This document shows positions 1 through 7,684 of a stretch of DNA of 64,000 bases, piece after piece. The translations under genes were made by a program, and so were the position numbers. The stretch's first letter is position 1, and every line of letters starts with the position of its first letter. This DNA is from Paenibacillus sp. OV219 (GTDB taxonomy: Bacteria > Bacillota > Bacilli > Paenibacillales > Paenibacillaceae). The notes beneath the pieces were generated by a model. The model was given only the letters and a program-made list of their open reading frames with translations. It had not been told where the DNA came from and did not search any database. The stretch spans positions 1-64,000 of the forward strand of contig NZ_FOCJ01000006.1 of NCBI RefSeq assembly GCF_900110075.1, in the 5' to 3' direction.

Positions 1-5
1 TTTAA

Positions 6-42
6 AAAAGATGACCCCTGTGCAGTACAGGAATCATCTTTT
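6..42 (-). terminator. Intrinsic terminator, probably of the lacI-type gene
   Basis: AAAAGATGA and TCATCTTTT arms enclose an inner CCTGT/ACAGG stem. On the minus strand the hairpin is followed by a run of T. It lies about 140 bases past the stop codon of the minus-strand regulator. Nothing else is seen between it and that gene. Confidence 0.75.
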
Positions 43-184
43 GTCGGTTGCCTAACTCTCTTTTTTCAAGTGTCCTTGACTTAGGGACCAGTTTATGGGT
101 GGCAGACCTGGGAGCACTTTTTTTTACAATTATTGCCTTAAATTATATTCCCTTAACGTATTGCTGACAAGCTTTCGCAATTCT

Positions 185-1231
185 TCAGCTGACAGGGGAT
201 TCTTCTGCTTTGGAAACGACAGAAGAGCGGATTTTCAATTCCGTTGGGAGCATGCAGTTGGATTCGGGAAGGCCTTTCTTGATCATTGCAAACAGCTTAG
301 TCGCAGACACGATCCCCAAATCATATACCGGAACTTTCACCGACGTTAGCGGAGGCGTAAGCATTTTCGAGAACGTATAGTCGTTGTAGCCGATGACGGA
401 AAGCTGTTCGGGGATGCTGATCGAAAGCTGTTTGGCGGCTTGGTATATGCCGAGCGCTTTAATATCGTCCGTAGCGAAAATCGCCGTCACGTCTTGCCGG
501 ACGCATAAGAGCCGAAGCGCAGCATCATACGCGGATTCGACGGTATGTCCGCCGTCAACGAATAAATCCTCGTCGATCTCGATATCATACTCTTGAAGCG
601 CGCTGGAAATTCCCTCTATACGGTCCAGCGAGACATAGTGATTTTTGGGCGCGTGAATGCAGCCGATTTTGGTATGTCCCATGCGGATCAGATACTTGCA
701 GGCCTCCAGCGAATCCTTGAAATTATCTGTATCCACACTGAAAATATTGTCGTAATGACTTTTCTCTACATATTTCCCGACGACGGCTACAGGAATATCC
801 GTATTCCCCAGAGCTTCAATCAATATATCATCTACGCGTGAGCTCAACAGAATCACGCCTTTGATCAGTTTGTCCGCAATCATGGAAAGCGTCTTGGTAA
901 CTTCTTCCTGCTGATTGGTGCTGGATTGAAGGATGAGATCGTAACCATGCTCTTCGGCAACTTCACCAATGGAATTGACAATGATATTGAAATAGGGATT
1001 GTCCACGGCGAACTTCGATGAACGGGCATAACTGATCAAGATGGCATCAAAGCCGTCGGAGGACAAGCTTCTGGCCAATTTGTTAGGCCGGTAATTCAGG
1101 GATTCAATCACTTCCAGCACTTGTTCGCGAGCCTTTTTGGAAACGGCAGGATGATCGTTGAGCACTCTGGAAACGGTTGACACGGAAACCTTGGCAAGTG
1201 CTGCGACATCCTGGATAGTCGGCTTTGGCAT
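185..1231 (-). CDS. LacI-family transcriptional repressor (YcjW-like)
   Basis: A 348-residue regulator. Residues 4-24 form the LacI helix-turn-helix (TIQDVAALAKVSVSTVS), followed by the hinge helix with NKLARSL near 50-55. Residues 60-340 are a periplasmic-binding-protein-like effector domain. The ATG at 1231 has AAAGGA eight bases upstream. It is divergent from the sugar operon that starts with the binding-protein gene, and the shared 360-base gap holds two near-identical CG-centred dyads typical of LacI operators. Position and family suggest it represses the operon and is relieved by a sugar derived from the substrate. The E. coli counterpart cluster is also flanked by a LacI-type gene, ycjW. 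The effector cannot be told from the sequence. Confidence 0.93.
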   Translation of the reverse strand: MPKPTIQDVAALAKVSVSTVSRVLNDHPAVSKKAREQVLEVIESLNYRPNKLARSLSSDGFDAILISYARSSKFAVDNPYFNIIVNSIGEVAEEHGYDLILQSSTNQQEEVTKTLSMIADKLIKGVILLSSRVDDILIEALGNTDIPVAVVGKYVEKSHYDNIFSVDTDNFKDSLEACKYLIRMGHTKIGCIHAPKNHYVSLDRIEGISSALQEYDIEIDEDLFVDGGHTVESAYDAALRLLCVRQDVTAIFATDDIKALGIYQAAKQLSISIPEQLSVIGYNDYTFSKMLTPPLTSVKVPVYDLGIVSATKLFAMIKKGLPESNCMLPTELKIRSSVVSKAEESPVS

Positions 1232-1347
1232 GACATAATCCTTTCATGAAAATCAAATGTATATGGAGTTATTCTAATACGAATGACGGATAAAGTCCAC
1301 GTCATTAACAGGAAACTCCCAGTAATAACGGGATATTTGAGTTGGTG

Positions 1348-1375
1348 TTGCAAAAGTGAGCAGTTTTGATATAAT
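1348..1375 (+). promoter_or_regulatory. Sigma-A promoter of the ycj-type operon
   Basis: TTGCAA at 1348-1353 and TATAAT at 1370-1375 are separated by 16 bases. The predicted transcription start is near 1382, so the transcript has a leader of about 210 bases before the binding-protein gene. The first LacI-type operator starts two bases after the -10 box, over the start point. Confidence 0.75.
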
Positions 1376-1377
1376 CA

Positions 1378-1391
1378 TGGTACCGTTTCCA
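1378..1391. promoter_or_regulatory. LacI-type operator O1 over the transcription start
   Basis: TGGTACCGTTTCCA: arms TGGTA and TTCCA around a central CG, one mismatch from a perfect dyad. It has the same half-site as the downstream operator at 1547-1560. Its placement just after the -10 box fits direct blocking of RNA polymerase. Confidence 0.7.
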
Positions 1392-1543
1392 CGAAAAACG
1401 TATAAAAATGGCGACAAAACTCGAGTGAAATGAGCTTGAAATGGAGTAATTAGGAACTTATTTCATAATATTTCCTTCATTATTCAAAAATTGGGTTGAT
1501 ATTCGTCAATTTTCGACAATGTTTTTCGAGGGAATTGCATTCA

Positions 1544-1563
1544 TTTTGGTATCGGTACCAAAA
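1544..1563. promoter_or_regulatory. LacI-type operator O2 in the leader
   Basis: Perfect eight-base arms TTTTGGTA and TACCAAAA flank TCGG, giving TGGTA-nCGn-TACCA with the central CG of LacI-family operators. It lies 169 bases below O1 and 28 bases before the start codon of the binding-protein gene. Two sites this far apart suggest repression by looping or a downstream roadblock. Confidence 0.75.
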
Positions 1564-1590
1564 CAACTAGACGAAGAGGTGTGTCGAAAA

Positions 1591-2910
1591 ATGAAAAAGG
1601 TGGCAGCAGTAACGCTAGGCGCAGCTTTAATTGTTGGCGGATTGACTGGTTGCGGGAGCAAAAGCAACACGAATGATCAGTCGAATGGAAACCAAGGTAC
1701 GGCGGCTAACGTGAAAATTCAATTCATGCATTCCATGGTTGAGCAGGATCGCGTGGAAATCATTCAAAAAATGATCGATGCGTTCCATACGGCAAACCCT
1801 AACATTACGGTAGAGCAAGTACCGGTAGACGAAGATTCGTACCAAACGAAGATTACGGCGCTCGGCGGAAGCGGCAAGCTTCCGGAGACGATGGAATTAA
1901 CGCAGGACATGGCGAAGCTGCTTGCCAAGAATGAGTTCCTGGATCTGGATACAACGAAAACCATTATCGACGGCATCGGCGAAGACAATATTTACAAAGG
2001 CGCGCTGGATGCCATGAAGACCGAAGACGGCGCCAACTATACGGCGGTTCCAATGGCCGGCTGGGTGCAAGGGATCTTCTATAACAAGAAAATGTTCGAT
2101 GCAAAAGGATTGAAGGCACCGTCCTCGTGGGCCGATATCCTCGCGGCTGCGAAAGCGTTCAATGATCCGGCCAACAAGAAATACGGCATTGCGCTTCCTA
2201 CCGCGAACACCGAATTCACGGAACAAGCCTTCTCCCAGTTTGCGCTTTCCAACGGGGCGAACGTATTCGACGAGAATGGCAAAGCGAACTTCGATACGCC
2301 GGAAATGAAAGCCGCGTTGGACTACTACAAGGAGCTGGCTCAGTATACGATGCCAGGATCGAACGATGTTCCGGAAGTGAAGGACGCATTCATGAGCGGC
2401 GCTGCGCCGATGGCGATCTACTCGACATGGATTCTGGGTTCTGTATATGACGCAGGCACGGCAGCAGATCTAGGCTTCGTCGTTCCTTCGAACAAGGAAC
2501 AAGCAGCTTTCGGCAACATCACGGGCATCGGCGTAGCGGCCGATATCGACGATGCGAAGAAAGACGCGGCAGTCAAGTTCACAACGTTCATGCTGCTAGA
2601 AGAGAACAACATCAAATGGCTGCACATGTCCCCGGGCGGCATGCAGCCGATCCTCAAGAGCGTCGCGAGCAACCAGGAATATTTGAATAACGACATCCTT
2701 AAGGCCTTTGCTCCGATTTCGCAAGACATCAGCGGCGCGTTCGCGAATCTGAAGCTGTTCGGAACCGTGAACGGCAAGAACTTCGCGAACATGGGCGACG
2801 TCACAAGCAAGAAAATCGTCAGCAACGCGGTATACAATAGCATTATTCAGAAGGCGGACGTTGAATCCGAACTGAAGAAAGCACAATCGGAAATCGAAGC
2901 AATCGACTAA
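1591..2910 (+). CDS. ycjN: Sugar ABC transporter substrate-binding lipoprotein (YcjN-like)
   Basis: A 439-residue extracellular solute-binding protein, family 1. The chosen ATG at 1591 has AGGTG ten bases upstream and gives a clean lipoprotein signal (MKKVAAV, hydrophobic stretch, LTGCGS lipobox with the acylated Cys near residue 21). An upstream in-frame ATG at 1519 would bury this signal and overlap operator O2, so I reject it. A low-complexity Ser/Asn linker precedes the mature domain. It should capture an oligosaccharide or glycoside outside the membrane and deliver it to the two permeases that follow. It is the first gene of the operon, and a strong hairpin after its stop may stabilise its mRNA relative to the permeases. 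Confidence 0.93.
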   Translation: MKKVAAVTLGAALIVGGLTGCGSKSNTNDQSNGNQGTAANVKIQFMHSMVEQDRVEIIQKMIDAFHTANPNITVEQVPVDEDSYQTKITALGGSGKLPETMELTQDMAKLLAKNEFLDLDTTKTIIDGIGEDNIYKGALDAMKTEDGANYTAVPMAGWVQGIFYNKKMFDAKGLKAPSSWADILAAAKAFNDPANKKYGIALPTANTEFTEQAFSQFALSNGANVFDENGKANFDTPEMKAALDYYKELAQYTMPGSNDVPEVKDAFMSGAAPMAIYSTWILGSVYDAGTAADLGFVVPSNKEQAAFGNITGIGVAADIDDAKKDAAVKFTTFMLLEENNIKWLHMSPGGMQPILKSVASNQEYLNNDILKAFAPISQDISGAFANLKLFGTVNGKNFANMGDVTSKKIVSNAVYNSIIQKADVESELKKAQSEIEAID

Positions 2911-2936
2911 ACGATGTTCATTCACAAAAATCAGTT

Positions 2937-2970
2937 AAAAGGGGCCGTCGTTTATCGATGGCACCCTTTT
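2937..2970 (+). other. Intercistronic hairpin after the binding-protein gene
   Basis: AAAAGGG and CCCTTTT arms with an inner TCG/CGA stem. It is followed by only a short T run, so read-through into the permeases is expected. Such hairpins commonly protect the highly expressed binding-protein segment of the mRNA. Confidence 0.6.
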
Positions 2971-3004
2971 ATGCTCATACCTTATGAGACATAAGGAGAT
3001 TACG

Positions 3005-3874
3005 ATGGGAAAAAACAAAAAAGATGCATTGCTTGGCTATCTCTTCTTGCTGCCGAGTATTCTGCTGATCTTGTTGCTAATCGGCTATCCCATGATTAGA
3101 AACTTGATCATCAGCTTTCAGAAGGTGCCGCTCAATCCGAAGAAAGCCGGAGAATTTATCGGTTTCGATAACTATTCGAGCATTTTGACGGATTGGGAGT
3201 TTTATAAGTCGTTCCTGCTCACGGTCGGCTTCACGGCACTAGTCGTTATTCTTAGCACGGCCCTAGGTCTGGCGGTTGCGATTTTCTTCAACCGCAAATT
3301 TATGTTCAAACGGCTTGTCTTGGCTCTTGTGCTCTTGCCGTATATCGTACCGTCGATTTCGGTTATTTTCGCTTGGAAATACATGTTCAACAACGTGTAT
3401 GGCATTATCAACTACATTCTGGTCGATAAGCTGCACGTTTTCAAAGTAGCACCGCTTTGGTTCGACGATCCTAAGTATTCCTTCGTCATCGTCGTCCTGT
3501 TCAGCGTATGGAAGTTCTTCCCGTATGCTTACTTAACGTTCTATGCCATTCTTCAGACGGTGGACAAGTCTTACTACGAGTCGGCGAGCTTGGACGGAGC
3601 CGGGTTCTGGAAGAAGTTCACCCACATTACGATACCGGAAATTATGCCCGTGTTAATAACGGTTGTCACGCTTCGTACCATCTGGGTATTCTACATGTTC
3701 ACCGAGGTGTACTTGTTGACCAAGCGCGTTCCTATACTCGGCGTTTACCTGTATGACTCAGCATTCGCGGTCAACGATTTTGGCAAGGCGGCAGCCATCT
3801 CGATCTCGCTGTTTGCCGTTATATTCGCCTTTATCATGTTGCTTCGAAAGAGTGCTTTTGCCAAACAGGCTTAG
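3005..3874 (+). CDS. ycjO: Sugar ABC transporter permease, MalF/UgpA type (YcjO-like)
   Basis: A 289-residue membrane protein with about six hydrophobic segments, the first starting at ALLGYLFLLPSIL. The cytoplasmic EAA loop is visible as YESASLDGAGFWKKFTHITIP near residues 193-213, the site that docks the ATPase. The ATG at 3005 has AAGGAG six bases upstream; an earlier ATG at 2984 overlaps that site and is rejected. Pairs with the next gene to form the transmembrane channel. No ATPase gene is present in the operon, so a shared MsmX-type ATPase encoded elsewhere is inferred. Confidence 0.93.
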   Translation: MGKNKKDALLGYLFLLPSILLILLLIGYPMIRNLIISFQKVPLNPKKAGEFIGFDNYSSILTDWEFYKSFLLTVGFTALVVILSTALGLAVAIFFNRKFMFKRLVLALVLLPYIVPSISVIFAWKYMFNNVYGIINYILVDKLHVFKVAPLWFDDPKYSFVIVVLFSVWKFFPYAYLTFYAILQTVDKSYYESASLDGAGFWKKFTHITIPEIMPVLITVVTLRTIWVFYMFTEVYLLTKRVPILGVYLYDSAFAVNDFGKAAAISISLFAVIFAFIMLLRKSAFAKQA

Positions 3875-3888
3875 GAAAGGATCCTGAC

Positions 3889-4728
3889 ATGAAAAATAAG
3901 AAAAAGATTAACAGCATCGTGTTCTATACCGTGTTGATCTTGTTTATGGCGGCAATCCTGTTTCCGTTCTTCATTATGCTGATGGTTTCCCTTAAACCAT
4001 CGGCAGAAGCGATCCAGTATCCGCCGACGATATTCCCGAAACACATCACGACCGAGCACATACGGGATATTTTCAATCCGAAGATCTTCCCGTTCCGCAG
4101 CTACTTCAGCAACAGCATCAGCATTGCGCTCATTTCCGCGGCCGTATCCGTGGTGGCCGGTATTTTCGGGGGCTACAGCTTGTCCAAGCTGCGGTTCATG
4201 GGTCGGACGACGATCAATCAAAGTTTCTATTTCGTGTATATGTTCTCCGGCATTTTGCTCGTCGTGCCGTTGTTCAAAATCATCTCTTCGCTCGGCTTGA
4301 CGAACACGAGAACGGCGCTGATCATTACGATGGTTGTACAGACGCTGCCGACTTGCGTGTTTATGTTGAAGAGCTACTTCGATACGATTCCGCCGGAAAT
4401 CGAAGAGGCCGGAACGGTCGATGGACTCAACAAGGTGCAAATCGTGTATAAGATCATCGTTCCGCTATCGATATCTGGGATCGTATCGGTATTCGTATAT
4501 GCGTTCATGATTGCGTGGAACGACTATTTGTTCGCTTCTACGTTATTAAGTTCTTCCGATTTGTTCACACTGCCGATAGGTTTAAATACGTTGTTCAGCA
4601 CGCCTGATTACGTATGGGGCAGAATGATGGCTGCATCGCTGTTTACTTCGTTGCCGATCATCGTCTTGTATGCGCTGAGCGAACGTTTCATTAAGAGCGG
4701 ATCGACTGAGGGCGGCGTTAAAGGGTAA
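3889..4728 (+). CDS. ycjP: Sugar ABC transporter permease, MalG type (YcjP-like)
   Basis: A 279-residue partner permease with an N-terminal transmembrane segment (residues 7-30), a short external loop, and five further segments. The EAA loop reads EIEEAGTVDGLNKVQIVYKI. The C-terminal SGSTEGGVKG end is typical of MalG-type subunits. It starts 15 bases after the preceding permease with AAAGGA upstream. It should act with that permease and the lipoprotein in uptake of the operon's substrate. Confidence 0.93.
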   Translation: MKNKKKINSIVFYTVLILFMAAILFPFFIMLMVSLKPSAEAIQYPPTIFPKHITTEHIRDIFNPKIFPFRSYFSNSISIALISAAVSVVAGIFGGYSLSKLRFMGRTTINQSFYFVYMFSGILLVVPLFKIISSLGLTNTRTALIITMVVQTLPTCVFMLKSYFDTIPPEIEEAGTVDGLNKVQIVYKIIVPLSISGIVSVFVYAFMIAWNDYLFASTLLSSSDLFTLPIGLNTLFSTPDYVWGRMMAASLFTSLPIIVLYALSERFIKSGSTEGGVKG

Positions 4729-4758
4729 TTAAATTCTGTTGAAGCAGGTGGGAAAATC

Positions 4759-5811
4759 ATGAAAAAGTTAGTAGCGACTGCGCCAAGAACGGCAGCTTTA
4801 GTGGAATATACCGATCCCGTCATTAAAGAGAACGAGATCAAGGCTGAGGTTATCTTCGCCTCGCCTAAGCACGGCACCGAAATCGTAGACTTCAGAGGCC
4901 TCAGTCCGTTCGCGGAAGAAGAGTACAACGCGGAGTGGCAAATGTTCATGCCGAGAGAAGAAGGCACGAAGAGCGGACTCGAGTTCGGCGACATGAATCT
5001 CGGCAACATGTGGGTCGGCAAAGTGACGGAATGCGGCAGTGCGGTTACGGAATTCGCGATCGGCGACATCGTGTGCAGCTACGGCTCCATTCGTCAAACG
5101 CAAATTATCAATGCGGTCAATAACTATAAGCTGCGCAAAGTTACGCCAGGCGTATCGTACAAGAACGCGGTATGCTACGATCCGGCTCAATTCGCGCTAG
5201 GCGGAGTCCGGGACGCAAACGTGCGCGCGGGAGATTACGTTGCGGTTATCGGTCTCGGCGCGATCGGGCAAATTGCCGTTCAACTCGCTAAGCGGGCTGG
5301 CGCGTCGATCGTCATCGCCATCGATCCGATCCAGGACCGCTGCGACATTGCCCTGAGTCATGGGGCGGACGTTACGCTGGATCCAACGAAGTGCGACGTC
5401 GGCTTGGAGCTTAAGAAGCTGACGGGCAAGAAAGGCGTAGACAGCGTCATCGAAACGAGCGGACACGTCACCGCGCTGCAAGCTTCTTTGAAAGGTCTTG
5501 CTTACGGAGGTACGATCTCGTACATCGCGTTCGGCAAGCCGTTCCCGGAAGGGCTCAACTTCGGCAGAGAAGCCCACTTCAACAACGCGAAGCTGATCTT
5601 CTCCAGAGCGTCGAGCGAACCGAACCCGGATTATCCGCGATGGGACCGCAAGCGTATCGAAGAAACGTGCTGGGAACTGCTGATGAACGGCTACTTGAAT
5701 TGCGAAGATATTATCTATCCGGTCGTGTCTTTTGAAGAATCTGCAGCAGCTTTTGAAAAATACGTAGACAGAAACCCTGAGCTGGGCATCAAAATGGGCG
5801 TTCAGTTCTAG
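4759..5811 (+). CDS. ycjQ: Medium-chain dehydrogenase, D-guloside 3-dehydrogenase type (YcjQ-like)
   Basis: A 350-residue medium-chain dehydrogenase/reductase. The N-terminal GroES-like half has PKHGTE and LGNM segments. The nucleotide-binding Rossmann motif GLGAIGQIAVQLAKRAG lies near residues 156-172. Length and recognisable runs (MKKLVATAPR at the start, NAVNNYKLRK, AVCYDPAQFA, CWELLMNGYLNCED) match what I recall of E. coli YcjQ very closely. That enzyme oxidises the C3 hydroxyl of D-gulosides with NAD. It is followed after 12 bases by the YcjR-like epimerase and then the YcjS-like dehydrogenase, exactly the E. coli order. Substrate assignment rests on this orthology, not on residues I can verify here. 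Confidence 0.88.
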   Translation: MKKLVATAPRTAALVEYTDPVIKENEIKAEVIFASPKHGTEIVDFRGLSPFAEEEYNAEWQMFMPREEGTKSGLEFGDMNLGNMWVGKVTECGSAVTEFAIGDIVCSYGSIRQTQIINAVNNYKLRKVTPGVSYKNAVCYDPAQFALGGVRDANVRAGDYVAVIGLGAIGQIAVQLAKRAGASIVIAIDPIQDRCDIALSHGADVTLDPTKCDVGLELKKLTGKKGVDSVIETSGHVTALQASLKGLAYGGTISYIAFGKPFPEGLNFGREAHFNNAKLIFSRASSEPNPDYPRWDRKRIEETCWELLMNGYLNCEDIIYPVVSFEESAAAFEKYVDRNPELGIKMGVQF

Positions 5812-5823
5812 GAGGACAAGCAC

Positions 5824-6618
5824 ATGAGATTCGGAACGCAAGATAAAGATTTCTTCCCCGTCGATTTCGTAGAGAAGTTCAAACAGGTCAAGGAGCTCGG
5901 GTTCGATACGTTCGAGATCGACGGCAAAGCGCTCGTCGAGCATCTCGATCAAGTGAAGCTAGCGATCGAGACGACAGGCGTGCAAGTTCTCACGGCCTGC
6001 GGCGGTTACAGAGGCTGGATCGGCGACTTCATCGAAGAGAAGCGTCTTAACGGCGTAGAGGATCTGAAAGCGATCATCCGCGCGCTGAAGGAAGTTGGCG
6101 GCAAAGGTGTCGTCGTGCCTGCAGCATGGGGCATGTTCACGTTCCGACTCCCGCCGATGGTATCCCCTAGAAGCAAGGAAGGGGATACGAAGGCGATCCT
6201 TCAATCGCTTGCGGCGCTCGATCCGGTCGCTGCCGAGAACGGTATTCAGATTTATTTGGAGCCGCTCAATCGTTACCAGGACCATATGATGAATACGATT
6301 CAGGATGCGCGTGACATTATTGAGGCGGGCAAGTTTACGAACGTGAAGATCATCGGCGACTTCTATCACATGAATATTGAGGAAGACGATATTTCGGCAT
6401 CGTTCCGGAAGCACCGGGACTTGATTCAGCATGTTCATATTGCGGATAACCATCGCTATCAGCCGGGTTCGGGCTCCATTGATTTCAAGCATCATTTCGA
6501 AACGCTGCGCAGCCTCGATTACGATGGCGTTATCGTATATGAGTGCCGGGTGCGTGGCGATAATCATTTGGAGGAATACGCGAAGTCGATCGCCCGGATG
6601 AAACAGCTGTACTTGTAA
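5824..6618 (+). CDS. ycjR: 3-keto-glycoside epimerase of the YcjR type (TIM barrel)
   Basis: A 264-residue sugar phosphate isomerase/epimerase (AP-endonuclease-2-like TIM barrel). Metal-binding acidic and histidine residues sit in YLEPLNRYQDH, IGDFYHMNIEE and HVHIADNHR, and a glutamate in the VYECR strand. Runs such as WIGDFIEEKRLNG, VVPAAWGMFTFRLPPM and HRYQPGSG match my memory of E. coli YcjR. That protein epimerises C4 between 3-keto-gulosides and 3-keto-glucosides. AGGAGG lies before the ATG. Context between the two C3 dehydrogenases supports the same role: oxidise C3, invert C4, reduce C3. Confidence 0.88.
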   Translation: MRFGTQDKDFFPVDFVEKFKQVKELGFDTFEIDGKALVEHLDQVKLAIETTGVQVLTACGGYRGWIGDFIEEKRLNGVEDLKAIIRALKEVGGKGVVVPAAWGMFTFRLPPMVSPRSKEGDTKAILQSLAALDPVAAENGIQIYLEPLNRYQDHMMNTIQDARDIIEAGKFTNVKIIGDFYHMNIEEDDISASFRKHRDLIQHVHIADNHRYQPGSGSIDFKHHFETLRSLDYDGVIVYECRVRGDNHLEEYAKSIARMKQLYL

Positions 6619-6646
6619 CGGCAGGATGGGATAGGAGAGTAGCGGC

Positions 6647-7684
6647 ATGAAGACGATCGCCATTGTCGGGACGGGCAATATTTTCGAAACGGTCCATTAT
6701 CCGCAGTTCAGCAAGTACAGCGACGAGTATGCGATTACGGCTATCGTCACGACGAGCGAAGAGGGCGGAAGAGCCAAGGCGCAGCAATACCGAATTCCTC
6801 ACTATTACACCTCCGTAGAAACGATGTTGCAGGAACGCAAACCCAATATTGTCGTGGTTTGCGTTCCGAACAAGTTTCACTACGAGACGGTGATGCAGGC
6901 GCTCAGGCACGGCTGTCATGTGCTGTGCGAGAAGCCTCCGGCAATCAATAGCGAGCAAGCTCGCGAGATGATGGAACTGGCCGATGAGAGGAACTTGGTG
7001 CTGGCCTATAACCTGCATCACAGGCATTCGGCTAATACGGATTTCTTAAAACAACAAATCGACCAAGGTAAGCTGGGTCATATTTATAACGTCAAAGTGA
7101 ATGCGTTGCGCAGACGCGGAGTGCCTGGTTGGGGAAGTTTCACCAATAAGGACATGACGGGCGGCGGACCGCTTATTGACATTGGCGTTCATATGCTGGA
7201 TACGGCGTTGTATTTGATGGGCTACCCCCAGGTGACTTCGATTATGGCAAGCGCTTATCGTGAAATCGCGACAAAGAAAAATAAAGGGACGCTCGGAAGC
7301 TGGAATCCCGATACATTCGAAGTGGAAGATGCGGTGTTTGCCTTTCTGAAATTTAAGAACGGCGCTTCGCTGACATTGGAAACGTCGTTTGCCCTGAACA
7401 TACAAGAGAAAAGCGTCATGAACGTCTGGCTAAGAGGCAGCGAGGCCGGCGCTTCGGTGTTTCCGCTGGCGATATTCGGGGATGTCGAAGGAGAACTGAC
7501 GGATACCGAATTCCCGTTCCTCGATGAACGCGGCAATCACGAGAACAGCATCAAGCGTTTCCTGGCACGATGCGAGGGCAAGGATGCGATGATTGCAACG
7601 GCACGGGAAGGCTGCGAATTACAACAGATTTTGGACGGAATCTACCAATCTGCCGAGCGGGGAGAAGTTGTAACCTATGATTAG
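6647..7684 (+). CDS. ycjS: Gfo/Idh/MocA oxidoreductase, D-glucoside 3-dehydrogenase type (YcjS-like)
   Basis: A 345-residue NAD(P)-dependent oxidoreductase. N-terminal Rossmann fold begins IAIVGTGN. The conserved CEKPPA motif near residue 92 carries the catalytic lysine, and GGGPLIDIGVHMLD holds the second-domain active-site His/Asp. LRRRGVPGWGSFTNK and LETSFALNIQE match my recollection of E. coli YcjS. That enzyme interconverts D-glucosides and 3-keto-D-glucosides. Its last eight bases overlap the start of the GH65 gene, which implies coupled translation. Several Gfo family members use scyllo-inositol or other sugars, so substrate remains inferred. Confidence 0.88.
   Translation: MKTIAIVGTGNIFETVHYPQFSKYSDEYAITAIVTTSEEGGRAKAQQYRIPHYYTSVETMLQERKPNIVVVCVPNKFHYETVMQALRHGCHVLCEKPPAINSEQAREMMELADERNLVLAYNLHHRHSANTDFLKQQIDQGKLGHIYNVKVNALRRRGVPGWGSFTNKDMTGGGPLIDIGVHMLDTALYLMGYPQVTSIMASAYREIATKKNKGTLGSWNPDTFEVEDAVFAFLKFKNGASLTLETSFALNIQEKSVMNVWLRGSEAGASVFPLAIFGDVEGELTDTEFPFLDERGNHENSIKRFLARCEGKDAMIATAREGCELQQILDGIYQSAERGEVVTYD

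Noticed and set aside
5197-5952. 251-codon minus-strand frame and similar long antisense frames at 3871-4440 and 5959-6678
   Set aside because: Shadows of the ycj-type operon genes, which have clear domains and ribosome binding sites.
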